The notes beneath the pieces were generated by a model. It was given only the letters and a program-made list of their open reading frames with translations, was not told the origin of the DNA and made no database searches. Below, in pieces: positions 17,807-26,375 of a DNA stretch of 64,000 nucleotides; position 1 is the first letter of the stretch, and each line of letters begins with the position of its first letter. Source of the DNA: Zhongshania aliphaticivorans (GTDB taxonomy: Bacteria; Pseudomonadota; Gammaproteobacteria; Pseudomonadales; Spongiibacteraceae); assembly GCF_902705855.1 (NCBI RefSeq), contig NZ_CACSIJ010000001.1:1-64000 (forward strand), written 5' to 3'. Made by a program: the position numbers and the translations under genes.

Positions 17807-20800
17807 TGCGCTGCGTCCTCTCTCACGCCAAAGACGTCGGCGTGATGGCTAAACAAGTTGTTCCATGTTGTTGGGTCGGTGGCATCAATACAAATCCAAC
17901 CTTTGTCGGTCAACTGCTGCAGAATTTCTTCCGTGAGCGTTTCGGTAAACACCAAGGCTCTAACGTTTTTATATTGTGCCGTAGCCGTGGCAGCTCCCCC
18001 TGACACACTGACAAATGTTGTATCCGGTTGATTAAGCCCTTGCTGACTTATTTTGGCCAGTAACACCTCGCCCAACCCGTCTTGTGGAAAAATATCACCA
18101 CTATTTGTCGCCTCTGGTGTTGAGAGTTGACTGAGCTGTGTGGCATCTACGTTTGCGTTGGCAAGCGCGACCAATAGCTTCAGAGCATCAGTATTGCGAC
18201 GATTGATGTACTCATGATCAGGTTGGTTGAAATAGGAAAGCAGGCACTGATAACAGCCAGCTTCGCACAGAGCATTGTTCAGCTCATTTTTCTTTTCTAA
18301 TGAGGTCAGCTGGCTTGTACTCCAGTCACCATCCGGCTTTTGAAAATGCATGATCTCTAGAGCTTTGCTGGCGACCAGTGGCAGACTTTCAGCCTCTGAG
18401 GCCAACCGAGTAAGGACGCCGGCGCCACCTTCGGCAGCTTCGTAAAACAACAGGGATTTTCTATCATCCAGCTTCGGTAATGGCTCGGCAACCAGTTCGG
18501 ACTCTTCAATCTGAAACATCATTTCTATACCACGTTTTAGCGCGGCCTGCACGGTAGCCATAGCCTCGATAGACAGTGGTTTGAGCGGCTGAAGAATCAG
18601 CAGGTTTCGGTGATCCTCTACGAAAGGCACAATACGCTGGTTAGAGACCTTATCGATAGCACCTTCTTCTTTACTTATGTCATCTTCGCTATTGGGGTCG
18701 TCCTGTTTACTCCAAGTTCCAGTTATCGGATTAATGTAGAAACCGAGCTGATTTTTGTCTTTTCTGCGCCGCCATCCGCGGTTAATTCTCCATATGCGTG
18801 CCGCAGGTGCGTAGGTCAATTCGGCGAGCGCTTCTTCTTCGGCATTTACTATGGCTTTTTGCTGCTGGATTTTGCCGTCTGGACCTGGCAGGAACCGGTA
18901 GGTAGTTTGGAGTTCGAAGCCTTGGCGTTGGCGATCTTCGTCGTTGATTGAAATTCGCTCGACGGGCACTGTTTCGACGGTTTCAATGCGATAAAGCTCT
19001 TTAACCCAATTTTCCTCTGTTAACAGGGCATCGCAGTTTTCACAACGCTCCACAAGAGGTTCATCGCCACCGGGTTGGCCAAGATGGCCATAGCCACATT
19101 CACCACATACCCTGGAAGTAATAGTTGAGAGAGTGCTGTTACCAGAGATGTGGTCACTGTTACCAACATTCAGTTTGGCACGCACAACGCGATACATTCT
19201 GCCCTGATGATAGATAAGACTACGCGGACCAAATTCAGATAAGGCCAAAAAGCGCGGACGACTCACCATACTGCCATCCTCTTCTTTACCTGAAGTTTGT
19301 CCACCTCGAGCCGGTATCCAAGCCATTAATGGCAGACGCGGGAAATTGTAACCTGGCAAGAAGCCTTGGCTTGCCAGATAGCGATAGGTGTAAAAATCTG
19401 AATTCTGGGTGTTACCAGTTTTTAACAATACTCCGTACTGATTAGCAGCATCGCCCCACCTACGCTTTGCGTTAGTTCTTTCCAAATCAGTCGCAGTGTG
19501 GCTTTTCGCAACGGCTTCGGCCATATCCATCTGCGTACGGGTAGCATCAAATAGGGCGCGCCAGCGATCCAGAGCCCGGGAAAAATTTTGTGGGGCTTGG
19601 TTTATAACGGAATCAATATAGTCTGCAGTAAACCAGTGACTGGTATTTAATTCATTCGTCAGCTGATTAATAACGCCTTGCGCAGCTGATCTTGCCTTTT
19701 CTATCACTGCAGGGTCTGACAGCTTTTGCATTAATGCTGTTTGCAAGGGTTTAGCCACTTCTTCAAGATTAATCAACGGTTTTATGCTGTTATCTAACTG
19801 GATTTCGGCAGCCGCCAACCACACGGCATGCAAGTGGCTTTCAATAAGCTCCCTGTTGCCCAAATCCAGCGTTGGTGCTTTCACCACGCCATGAACCATC
19901 TCATTGGCATTATGAAAAAACCACTGATCGTGTGGGCTAAGTGATGCACAATACGTAATGACAAGGGCCTGTTGGCCTGAGCGGCCCGCACGGCCACTCC
20001 GCTGCGCATAGTTTGCAGGAGTCGGTGGGACGTTACGCAAGTAAACAGTGTTTAATGCCGAAATATCGACACCCAGCTCCATGGTTGGAGAGCAAAACAT
20101 CACCGGCAGACGCTCCAGCGGCGTTTCGTGCCCAGGCTCCTCTAACCACTCCTTTTGATCTTTTTCGGTATAGCGGAAGCGTTGTTCCAACAATTGACGC
20201 CGCCCAGCATCAACTTGGGCGGTATGCTCTTGAGCTTCAAAATAGAATAGTGGATGGCTGGGCTGCTTGAGCAATTCCGCTAGGTTAAGGTAAAGTTGGC
20301 GAAAGTATTGATTGGTAGCATCGCTGCCTTCAGTAGGTTTATCAGTGAGAATCCACTCTAGCGCTGACGCATTGAGGCGGAAACCTGCTAAACCTTTTTC
20401 AACGCTGTGCTTTTGTACGTACCCATAAAGAATCGCTATTTCTAGGAGCGCGGCAACTATCTCAACCCATTCAGTATCTTTCCATGTACTTACCTGATCT
20501 GCGAAAGAGGTGTCTTTCCAAAACTCTGCATTCTTTACTATTTTTATAACACGAGACCTTTCCGCGGCAGAGACTAAATCATTCCTAGGTTTGCCTTTGT
20601 ATTCAGGCCGCTTTGCCAGAATTAAGAACTTGGAGGTCTCCAACTTTTCATCAGAGGCGAATGCCCAGCGCTCATTCAAATAGCTAAAGGCGCTATTTCT
20701 AGCCTTATCCTGTTCGACAGAGTCTAGGTAGCGGCTTTCAAGGCACAACGCTCTTCGCATTTCATCGAAGAGCACCCCGCACAGATTGGCCCTATTAAAT

Positions 20801-23112
20801 GCATTGAGTTTTACTAGCACAGAGTTCTTACTGCTTTTAAATAGGTCGTCTTCCGCACAGAACGCATCCAGTCCCCTATAGCCGATCTGCAATAATGCAA
20901 GTTGGTCCAAATTTGGATTATTGAAACGCCAACCTCTACGCAAATCTCGCATTAGTCGATAGCCAATGATATATCGCAGAGTTCTTTGCGCTTCTTGCCT
21001 GGCAAGCCCCATTAGCTTTGGCGTTTTTAGATACTCCGCTAGAGTGCTTTCATCGACGCCACTAAAACCTAATGCATTGAAAACTTCTTCAGACAGTTTC
21101 TCTTCGTCCAACATAAGTTGGTTGGCTTGCAACGCTCCGATCAACCCGGAACGCAGTGTTAAGAGAAAAATAAAATCATTAAAATGTCCCGCCTGAAGCG
21201 CCGCGTCCTGTCGGTTGTCAGAAAACCCCAAAAGCTTTCTTGGGTCAGGCACACCGTCCGGCAAAGTCTGAAGGGAAAAAAGCTGGCGCAATGCAGAGAG
21301 CGTTAGTACCGTTGTGGCAGATGAACGACCCTCCCCGGACAAGCTTGCAAGGCGGTTAATGTCTTTGCCGTGAGCTTCATGCAACTGGCTACAACTCAGA
21401 CAAAAACGGAATTTTCCAGGAATATACCAATACCGCTCCCCACGCCCTTCAATCCCCTGAGGATCGATAGTAAATTCAATGGGACGAGCATTCTTGTAGT
21501 TGTACTTTAACTTAGGCTCAGCCCTTGAAAAATCTATCCAAGCTTCCGGTAGATCTTCAAGTTGACCTTTGAAGCTTATGTGAGCTCCTGTCGGACAGAG
21601 GAATCCAAAATTAAGCTCTTCATTATCCGCAGTTGTGATTTCACCTATATCTCTTGGGTCAAATCTGACTTGACCATGCGTAGTTTTCCAAACGGGGTGG
21701 TATTCTTGCCCACAATCTCTGCAAAAGTGAGTTGGATATAGTTGAATCGCTTGATCCTGCTTGCCGGGGGCAAATCGCTGCGCATCAAGCGTAATTACTC
21801 TAGAGCCTACCGGCTCTAAAGTTGCTAAAACCTTGCCTGGACCACTAATAAACTGGTGTAACTTGAAAGCAAAGGGCGCTCGCCCCTGAGGGGTTTTAAC
21901 ATCATGCGCGGCGACTAAAAACTTTTGTAGCGCAATAGAAGCATCTCGCTTAGTTACACCGGCGTCATCCGCAAGCAATTCAGCGGCTGAATCCAGTGTT
22001 TTCGGCTTCGCACGCTTTGGTGGTTCATCATTTGGAATTTCGATACCTAGGTTTAACTCCACCCATATAGCCAATGGCGAATCCTTAAATTCTTCGAAGC
22101 CCTCCCAAGAGAAACTCGCCTTTTGAATTTCCGATTTCAAAAATAATTTAATCGCAGCTACATCTTTTGAGGGTGTCGTTACTCTTTCGAGAGTCTCCCC
22201 AATGACATCGTGCTCGGATATTTCTGCGCCAAACAACTTACCGGCAACATCTGCAACCACACGATTTCGATCCATCTGTTTGCCAGTGCTAGACATGGTT
22301 GCAGAAGTGCCAATACACGTCATGTCCTCAGCATTTAGGCGCTCCCTCAGCCTTCGAACCAGCACCGCAACATCTGCGCCTTGACGTCCTCTATAGGTAT
22401 GCAGTTCATCGAGAATCAAAAAGTCCAAGCCTTTACAATTCTCAACCACCCTTCTATCAACGTCTTCATAACGCGTTAGAATCAGTTCCAGCATCATGAA
22501 ATTAGTTAGCAATATATCAGGTGGATTATTAGCAATCTGCTCGCGCTGAGAGGCGCTTTCTTGACCGGTATAGCGAGCCACAGTGAATGGCCGCTCTTCT
22601 GTTGGAAAATCAACTAGGAATTTATCAAGCTCTTCAAGCTGACTGTTCGCCAGCGCATTCATTGGGTAGATGACAATTGCCTTGGTGCGAGCTGTAGAAT
22701 CCCGATCTTTGCCTCTGAGGATGCTATCAACGACAGGTATAAAAAACGCCAGCGATTTACCTGAACCGGTACCGGTTGTAACTACATAGCTCTGCTTTTC
22801 TTGCCCTTTTGCCAGAGCTTCAATTTGATGTTTGTACAAGAATAAAGGATCGGACCTCCCCTCAGTTTTACCTGTACGAAATATATCAGCACAAAGAGGA
22901 TGCAAAACACCATCTTTGGCTAATTCCTGCACAGTGCCTTTGCGCTGATAGTTGGGGTTTATCTGTATGAGAGGTTGTGGCCAATAACGACCTCCAGAGT
23001 ACTCTTGCTCAACGACAGCCTTTATATCGCTAGCGGCAATAGACACAAAACTCCTAGAAAACGAACTGTAATCAGCGATCAACTCATCCCTAAAGTTAAA
23101 CACATTTTCCAT
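17803..23112 (-). CDS. Giant DEAD/DEAH helicase with DUF1998/MZB-like domain (DrmA-DrmB or DruE-like)
   Basis: A 1769-residue superfamily 2 helicase. Walker A TTGTGSGKS is at about 112-120, motif II reads LILDELHTYRG, motif III GTSATM, and lobe 2 ends with the motif VI variant YAQRSGRAGRSGQ. Cys clusters CRDCGQEYH and CGECGYGHL followed by CENC should bind zinc. The C-terminal part carries FYEAAEGGAGVL and a CEAGCYQCLLSYFNQPDH motif, the DUF1998/MZB signature. In DISARM these parts are two proteins (DrmA helicase, DrmB DUF1998); here they are one chain, which also resembles the DruE protein of Druantia and MrfA-type repair helicases. It is the first structural gene, 16 nt after the WYL regulator. 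Confidence 0.85.
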   Translation of the reverse strand: MENVFNFRDELIADYSSFSRSFVSIAASDIKAVVEQEYSGGRYWPQPLIQINPNYQRKGTVQELAKDGVLHPLCADIFRTGKTEGRSDPLFLYKHQIEALAKGQEKQSYVVTTGTGSGKSLAFFIPVVDSILRGKDRDSTARTKAIVIYPMNALANSQLEELDKFLVDFPTEERPFTVARYTGQESASQREQIANNPPDILLTNFMMLELILTRYEDVDRRVVENCKGLDFLILDELHTYRGRQGADVAVLVRRLRERLNAEDMTCIGTSATMSSTGKQMDRNRVVADVAGKLFGAEISEHDVIGETLERVTTPSKDVAAIKLFLKSEIQKASFSWEGFEEFKDSPLAIWVELNLGIEIPNDEPPKRAKPKTLDSAAELLADDAGVTKRDASIALQKFLVAAHDVKTPQGRAPFAFKLHQFISGPGKVLATLEPVGSRVITLDAQRFAPGKQDQAIQLYPTHFCRDCGQEYHPVWKTTHGQVRFDPRDIGEITTADNEELNFGFLCPTGAHISFKGQLEDLPEAWIDFSRAEPKLKYNYKNARPIEFTIDPQGIEGRGERYWYIPGKFRFCLSCSQLHEAHGKDINRLASLSGEGRSSATTVLTLSALRQLFSLQTLPDGVPDPRKLLGFSDNRQDAALQAGHFNDFIFLLTLRSGLIGALQANQLMLDEEKLSEEVFNALGFSGVDESTLAEYLKTPKLMGLARQEAQRTLRYIIGYRLMRDLRRGWRFNNPNLDQLALLQIGYRGLDAFCAEDDLFKSSKNSVLVKLNAFNRANLCGVLFDEMRRALCLESRYLDSVEQDKARNSAFSYLNERWAFASDEKLETSKFLILAKRPEYKGKPRNDLVSAAERSRVIKIVKNAEFWKDTSFADQVSTWKDTEWVEIVAALLEIAILYGYVQKHSVEKGLAGFRLNASALEWILTDKPTEGSDATNQYFRQLYLNLAELLKQPSHPLFYFEAQEHTAQVDAGRRQLLEQRFRYTEKDQKEWLEEPGHETPLERLPVMFCSPTMELGVDISALNTVYLRNVPPTPANYAQRSGRAGRSGQQALVITYCASLSPHDQWFFHNANEMVHGVVKAPTLDLGNRELIESHLHAVWLAAAEIQLDNSIKPLINLEEVAKPLQTALMQKLSDPAVIEKARSAAQGVINQLTNELNTSHWFTADYIDSVINQAPQNFSRALDRWRALFDATRTQMDMAEAVAKSHTATDLERTNAKRRWGDAANQYGVLLKTGNTQNSDFYTYRYLASQGFLPGYNFPRLPLMAWIPARGGQTSGKEEDGSMVSRPRFLALSEFGPRSLIYHQGRMYRVVRAKLNVGNSDHISGNSTLSTITSRVCGECGYGHLGQPGGDEPLVERCENCDALLTEENWVKELYRIETVETVPVERISINDEDRQRQGFELQTTYRFLPGPDGKIQQQKAIVNAEEEALAELTYAPAARIWRINRGWRRRKDKNQLGFYINPITGTWSKQDDPNSEDDISKEEGAIDKVSNQRIVPFVEDHRNLLILQPLKPLSIEAMATVQAALKRGIEMMFQIEESELVAEPLPKLDDRKSLLFYEAAEGGAGVLTRLASEAESLPLVASKALEIMHFQKPDGDWSTSQLTSLEKKNELNNALCEAGCYQCLLSYFNQPDHEYINRRNTDALKLLVALANANVDATQLSQLSTPEATNSGDIFPQDGLGEVLLAKISQQGLNQPDTTFVSVSGGAATATAQYKNVRALVFTETLTEEILQQLTDKGWICIDATDPTTWNNLFSHHADVFGVREDAAQ

Positions 23113-23128
23113 TATTTCAAACCCCTGT

Positions 23129-24013
23129 TCATATTATACCCTGGCGCAATGACCAGGTTTTTACGCCGTAAAGCGCCTGCCAATTCTTCAGCCATAAGTG
23201 GTATTCGGCGCCCTTCAAGTAGTGATTTTCTGTGCAATCCACATTCCACTGTCTTAGCACATAGCCTGCAGTAGCCGCACGCACATTCATCTTTAGCACC
23301 CCATCTTGCATCGCGTAATCCATCTCAATGGTTTCAGGATGAAGGAGAGTTGGATGCGCCACCAAACTAATTTCAACGATACGGTTCCACTGGATGTCGG
23401 CCTCACTTGATTCATGCTCTTTAGGGCAATCAGGGACGATGACAGGATCTGGTATTCGCGTGACCACATAATCGATGAAAGCCTGCCTGCTGCGATCGAA
23501 GCCGCCTACATGCCAGCGCAGACCATTATCAACCAAAACAAAGGGGACAATTTCACGGTCGCTTAAACCGGACTGAACAGACCGATATTGAACCTTCACC
23601 ACTTTTTTATGGTAAATGGCTCTGGTGAGGACTACGAGGACAGATAATAATGAACGATTGAGCTCTGCCGGTGTTTCACAGCGAACCATAGGTTTATGGC
23701 TACCGATGAAATCCTCGCCAAAACATTGTGACAGTGCCGCAAGCACTTGCTGTGGTGAGTATTCAAATAGAGGTATAAAAAACCGTGATTTGACGTACGT
23801 CTTTATTTTTGTGTCGTAGTCCAGATTGGTTGGCGCGAGCTCCTTGTATAAAGTGATGCCGCGCGTGGCAGCGGCCTCACCGATTCCAAAGCGAGCAACC
23901 AAATCACCTCGTCCAACCCCACCTAAAAAGTAGGTGCGAAAGTCAATATGCGACAAGCGCTCTTTTTGCGCCTGACTGATGTCCGATAACTCCACACTGC
24001 TCCGCCCCAACAA
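23129..24013 (-). CDS. WYL-domain transcriptional repressor, BrxR/CapW family
   Basis: A 294-residue regulator. The N-terminal 100 residues form a winged helix with RGDLVARFGIGEAAATRGITLYKEL, followed by the LDYDTKIKTY segment typical of BrxR/CapW. A WYL domain (about 125-200) begins with YHKKVVKVQYRS and contains WHVGGFDRSRQAF; the C-terminal WCX-type tail ends with YHLWLKNWQALYGVKTW. Members of this family repress BREX, CBASS and other defence operons and are thought to release DNA on sensing a nucleic-acid or nucleotide signal. It is the first gene of the operon and is probably autoregulated from the region 24014-24130. The N-terminus starts at an ATG with no better candidate nearby. Confidence 0.85.
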   Translation of the reverse strand: MLGRSSVELSDISQAQKERLSHIDFRTYFLGGVGRGDLVARFGIGEAAATRGITLYKELAPTNLDYDTKIKTYVKSRFFIPLFEYSPQQVLAALSQCFGEDFIGSHKPMVRCETPAELNRSLLSVLVVLTRAIYHKKVVKVQYRSVQSGLSDREIVPFVLVDNGLRWHVGGFDRSRQAFIDYVVTRIPDPVIVPDCPKEHESSEADIQWNRIVEISLVAHPTLLHPETIEMDYAMQDGVLKMNVRAATAGYVLRQWNVDCTENHYLKGAEYHLWLKNWQALYGVKTWSLRQGII

Positions 24014-24130
24014 TCAAGTCAAAAACCATTTTGCACCAATTTGAATCCGCATGGTAATACTTTATCCCACGTCAACTTTGATATGACAACCTCATCACTT
24101 TAATCTGTATATTATTCCATTTGAGCCTTC
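24014..24130 (-). promoter_or_regulatory. Candidate promoter/operator of the defence operon
   Basis: The region upstream of the WYL gene. Read on the minus strand it contains TTGTCA, then 17-18 nt later GATAAAG, a passable -35/-10 pair. A short dyad GTCA-N9-TGAC lies over the -35 and could be part of a BrxR-type operator. The match is weak and rests on base pattern alone. The wider gap 24014-24503 also holds a recombinase remnant (24203-24322) and AT-rich sequence upstream of the cus cluster in which I see no clear operator. Confidence 0.3.
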
Positions 24131-24202
24131 CGAGCACAGGCGCTAGAACGGTTAGCCTGACTGGTGTATGTAGAGAGTAGTTACGTGAGGGCCAAGTAAC
24201 GG

Positions 24203-24322
24203 ATGGAGTATGTCGACTGGAAGGATCCCAAGACGGCGTTACGGTACATTGATGCAGATGACCCGTTTATAAGTCAAGAGAAGGAAAATGGGCTGCCGCC
24301 ACCTATCAATGAAATCGACTAA
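24203..24322 (+). pseudogene. Remnant of a tyrosine recombinase (last 40 codons)
   Basis: The translation from 24203 begins MEYVDWKDPKTALRYIDADD and continues PFISQ, then a diverged tail ending NEID and TAA. The C-terminus of the intact recombinase at 60452-61399 reads MEYVGWKDIKTALKYIEADD, PFLSQ at the same place, including the catalytic Tyr. No open frame or catalytic Arg/His segment precedes it, so this is a truncated copy. It sits exactly between the defence operon and the metal-resistance cluster and is followed by the att-like repeat, so it probably marks the end of an older integrated element. Confidence 0.8.
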
Positions 24323-24340
24323 ACGAGTTTTGATGACTTC
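24318..24340. repeat. Att-like direct repeat, left copy
   Basis: The 23-bp sequence begins ACTAAACGAGTTTTGATG and ends CTTC. It recurs with two mismatches at 61419-61441, just past the intact recombinase, where it forms the 3' end of the XRE regulator gene. On the minus strand the left copy still encodes the regulator's last residues (KSSKLV and a TAG stop, against KASKLV and TAG). This fits an attachment site at the 3' end of a gene, duplicated by integration. Confidence 0.55.
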
Positions 24341-24503
24341 TACAGATTAACCCTCAGGTCAGTGTTCTAGCGCCCAACGCGCCCTATTTCCAACACGTCA
24401 CCGTATCGGATATATTATAGCTATGACCTCCTCATGGTAATTCTAAAAAGCCATCTGAAATGAACGTCTTGCAGCTCAAGCAGGGAAAGAATAAAATCAT
24501 CGA

Positions 24504-24872
24504 ATGAAAAAGCGCCTCACCTACATACTTATCCTTTCGCTGATGTTGTTTACTACATCGGGCTGGGGCAGCGTATTACAGGCCGCCTATTGTGATCCAA
24601 CAACGTCCGTTACGGCTGAACACATGGCGCCGAACATGCAAGCCAGCGATATGCAGGCTGATTGCGATTCGCCAGCAAACTGTTGTTGTGTGGATAGCAA
24701 TAATAGCTGTGAAAACATCGATTGTGGCATTGGCGGACTAACGGCAAGTTTTCTACCACCCCTCCCTATCGCTGCACTTGAAAAAAAACCAACGATGCAG
24801 ACAATCACCCTCCCGCCGCCACCCAATCCAGCGTTTCAGCGCGTACTGCTCAGACCCCCAAAATTTTCATAA
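24504..24872 (+). CDS. Exported Cys-rich small protein preceding the cus genes
   Basis: A 122-residue protein with a Sec signal peptide (MKKRLTYILILSLMLFTTSGWG, cleavage near the QAA around residue 27). The mature part contains several Met and His residues and a Cys cluster (CDSPANCCCVDSNNSCENIDC, about 54-73, split here by function rather than domain), then a Pro-rich C-terminus. It has no transmembrane segment beyond the signal. It lies 81 bp before the cusC-like gene on the same strand. Small periplasmic metal-binding proteins of this kind precede many Cus and Czc pumps and are thought to chelate or sense the metal. I do not recognise a named family. Confidence 0.6.
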   Translation: MKKRLTYILILSLMLFTTSGWGSVLQAAYCDPTTSVTAEHMAPNMQASDMQADCDSPANCCCVDSNNSCENIDCGIGGLTASFLPPLPIAALEKKPTMQTITLPPPPNPAFQRVLLRPPKFS

Positions 24873-24953
24873 TTTACTAGTAGGCACCGGATAACGGTGC
24901 GTGGCTTGGCCTATTTATAGCGCCAAGCAAAAGGTATTTTATGAGGATTGATT

Positions 24954-26375
24954 ATGTTCGCCCAATATTGGTGGTGTATCGCCGCCCTGTCCCGACGTTT
25001 TGTTGTTGCGGTCGGCGCCGTGTTGTCCCTGATTTTTGCCCAAGCACTGTATGCAGCTGAGGAATACACCCACTCGGTAACGCTTTCATCGTCATGGGGG
25101 TCAGTAATGTCTGCCCAAGCGCTCGTTGACGAAGCGCTGCGTGCCAACCCTGGAATAACTGCCCTTGAAGCTGCGATTCAGGGGGCTGAAGCACGAATTG
25201 TTCAGTCTACTGCCTTGCCCGATCCACAACTCTTTACTGCGGTTGCCCCCGACACCATTGGCGGTTACAACTCGCCGAACGGGCGCGGTAGCAATGTTCG
25301 AATGGAATTAACGCAAACGCTCCCATGGCCGGGAAAGCTTCGTTTGCGCGGCGACGCTGCGACTAAAACAGCGGAGGCGGAGCGTGGTAATCTCGCGCTG
25401 CGGCGGCTAGAGCTACGTACAGTGGCGCTCAGCTACTATGCGCAGTGGAACTACATTCATCAGGCCATTACCATTAATGAGCGCAATAGCACCTTAGTTG
25501 ATGAACTTCGTCGCGTGGCAGAAGCGCGTTACGCCGCGGGGATAACCAATCAACCAGACGTGCTGCTCGCAGAGGTAGAGCTTCAGCATATTCGTCACCG
25601 AAGTGTTCAATTGCGACGGCAAATGGCGACCCTGCGTGCGCAAATAAACACCTTGCTCAATCGCAGTACAACCGCCGACATTGCGCTTTCAAACGCTCTC
25701 CCCCCGCCAACGGCAATCCCTGATTTCGATACGCTTCGGCTTATCGCCCTGAGTCAGCACCCAGGTCTAGCAGCTGCCAAGCAACAAATAGCAGCAAGTC
25801 GCGACAGGGAAAAACTGGCCGATAAAGATTTCTATCCAGATTTTAAATTATTCACTGGCTATAACAGCCTTTGGGATGAAACGGCCAAACGCTGGGTAGT
25901 CGGTATTGGTATTAACTTACCACTAGGGCGGGATAAATATCGCGCGGCTAGGGATGAGTCCCGGGCGAACACCGTTGGCCGGCAATCTGAATTAGATGAG
26001 CTGCGCTCGCAGGTGCTGGGAGATTTAGAAGAAGCCCGTGTCCTCGTCAACGAAGCACTGCATACCATAGCCCTCTATGAGCACGATTTATTACCGAGAA
26101 CAGCCGAGAATCTTAGCGCGACGCGGGCTGCCTATGGCGCAGGCGGCGGCCGTTTTAGTGAATTGATAAGCGCCGAGCAAGTTCATCTTGATGCCGAATT
26201 GAGCTTAGAGCGTGCTCGCGCTGATTACCTAATTGCAAAAGCCGCACTTGAGAACGCGCTCGGCGGACCGTTGGCCTTACCCAAAACTAGCCAGCATCAC
26301 GCCAACATGGCGACGAGTCAAAATAGCGCTACCGCAAAAATCAAACCAAATACCACCTCGGAGCACGCCCAATGA
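24954..26375 (+). CDS. cusC: CusC/CzcC-type outer membrane efflux protein (TolC family)
   Basis: A 473-residue TolC-like outer membrane channel of a tripartite metal pump. ATG at 24954 is chosen because GAGG lies 7 nt upstream. The N-terminus has a hydrophobic stretch (AVGAVLSLIFAQALYAAEE) that looks like a signal peptide. Two long helical repeats follow, with the usual RVEARYAAGI-like segment (RVAEARYAAGITNQPDVLLAE, about 185-205) and its second-repeat counterpart RAAYGAGGGRFSELISAE (about 395-412). The C-terminal 25 residues are polar, with His and Met. Its stop overlaps the start of the adaptor gene by 4 nt. Copper/silver is inferred from the CusA-like partner. Confidence 0.85.
   Translation: MFAQYWWCIAALSRRFVVAVGAVLSLIFAQALYAAEEYTHSVTLSSSWGSVMSAQALVDEALRANPGITALEAAIQGAEARIVQSTALPDPQLFTAVAPDTIGGYNSPNGRGSNVRMELTQTLPWPGKLRLRGDAATKTAEAERGNLALRRLELRTVALSYYAQWNYIHQAITINERNSTLVDELRRVAEARYAAGITNQPDVLLAEVELQHIRHRSVQLRRQMATLRAQINTLLNRSTTADIALSNALPPPTAIPDFDTLRLIALSQHPGLAAAKQQIAASRDREKLADKDFYPDFKLFTGYNSLWDETAKRWVVGIGINLPLGRDKYRAARDESRANTVGRQSELDELRSQVLGDLEEARVLVNEALHTIALYEHDLLPRTAENLSATRAAYGAGGGRFSELISAEQVHLDAELSLERARADYLIAKAALENALGGPLALPKTSQHHANMATSQNSATAKIKPNTTSEHAQ

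Noticed and set aside
1382-24013. Calling the defence island BREX, Druantia or canonical DISARM
   Set aside because: There is no PglZ, BrxC or Lon-like protein, no second Druantia gene set I recognise, and no phospholipase D gene; only parts match each system.
24350-24503. A CueR- or CopR-type operator upstream of the cus cluster
   Set aside because: No TTACA-N4-TGTAA box or MerR-type long-spacer promoter could be found in this stretch.
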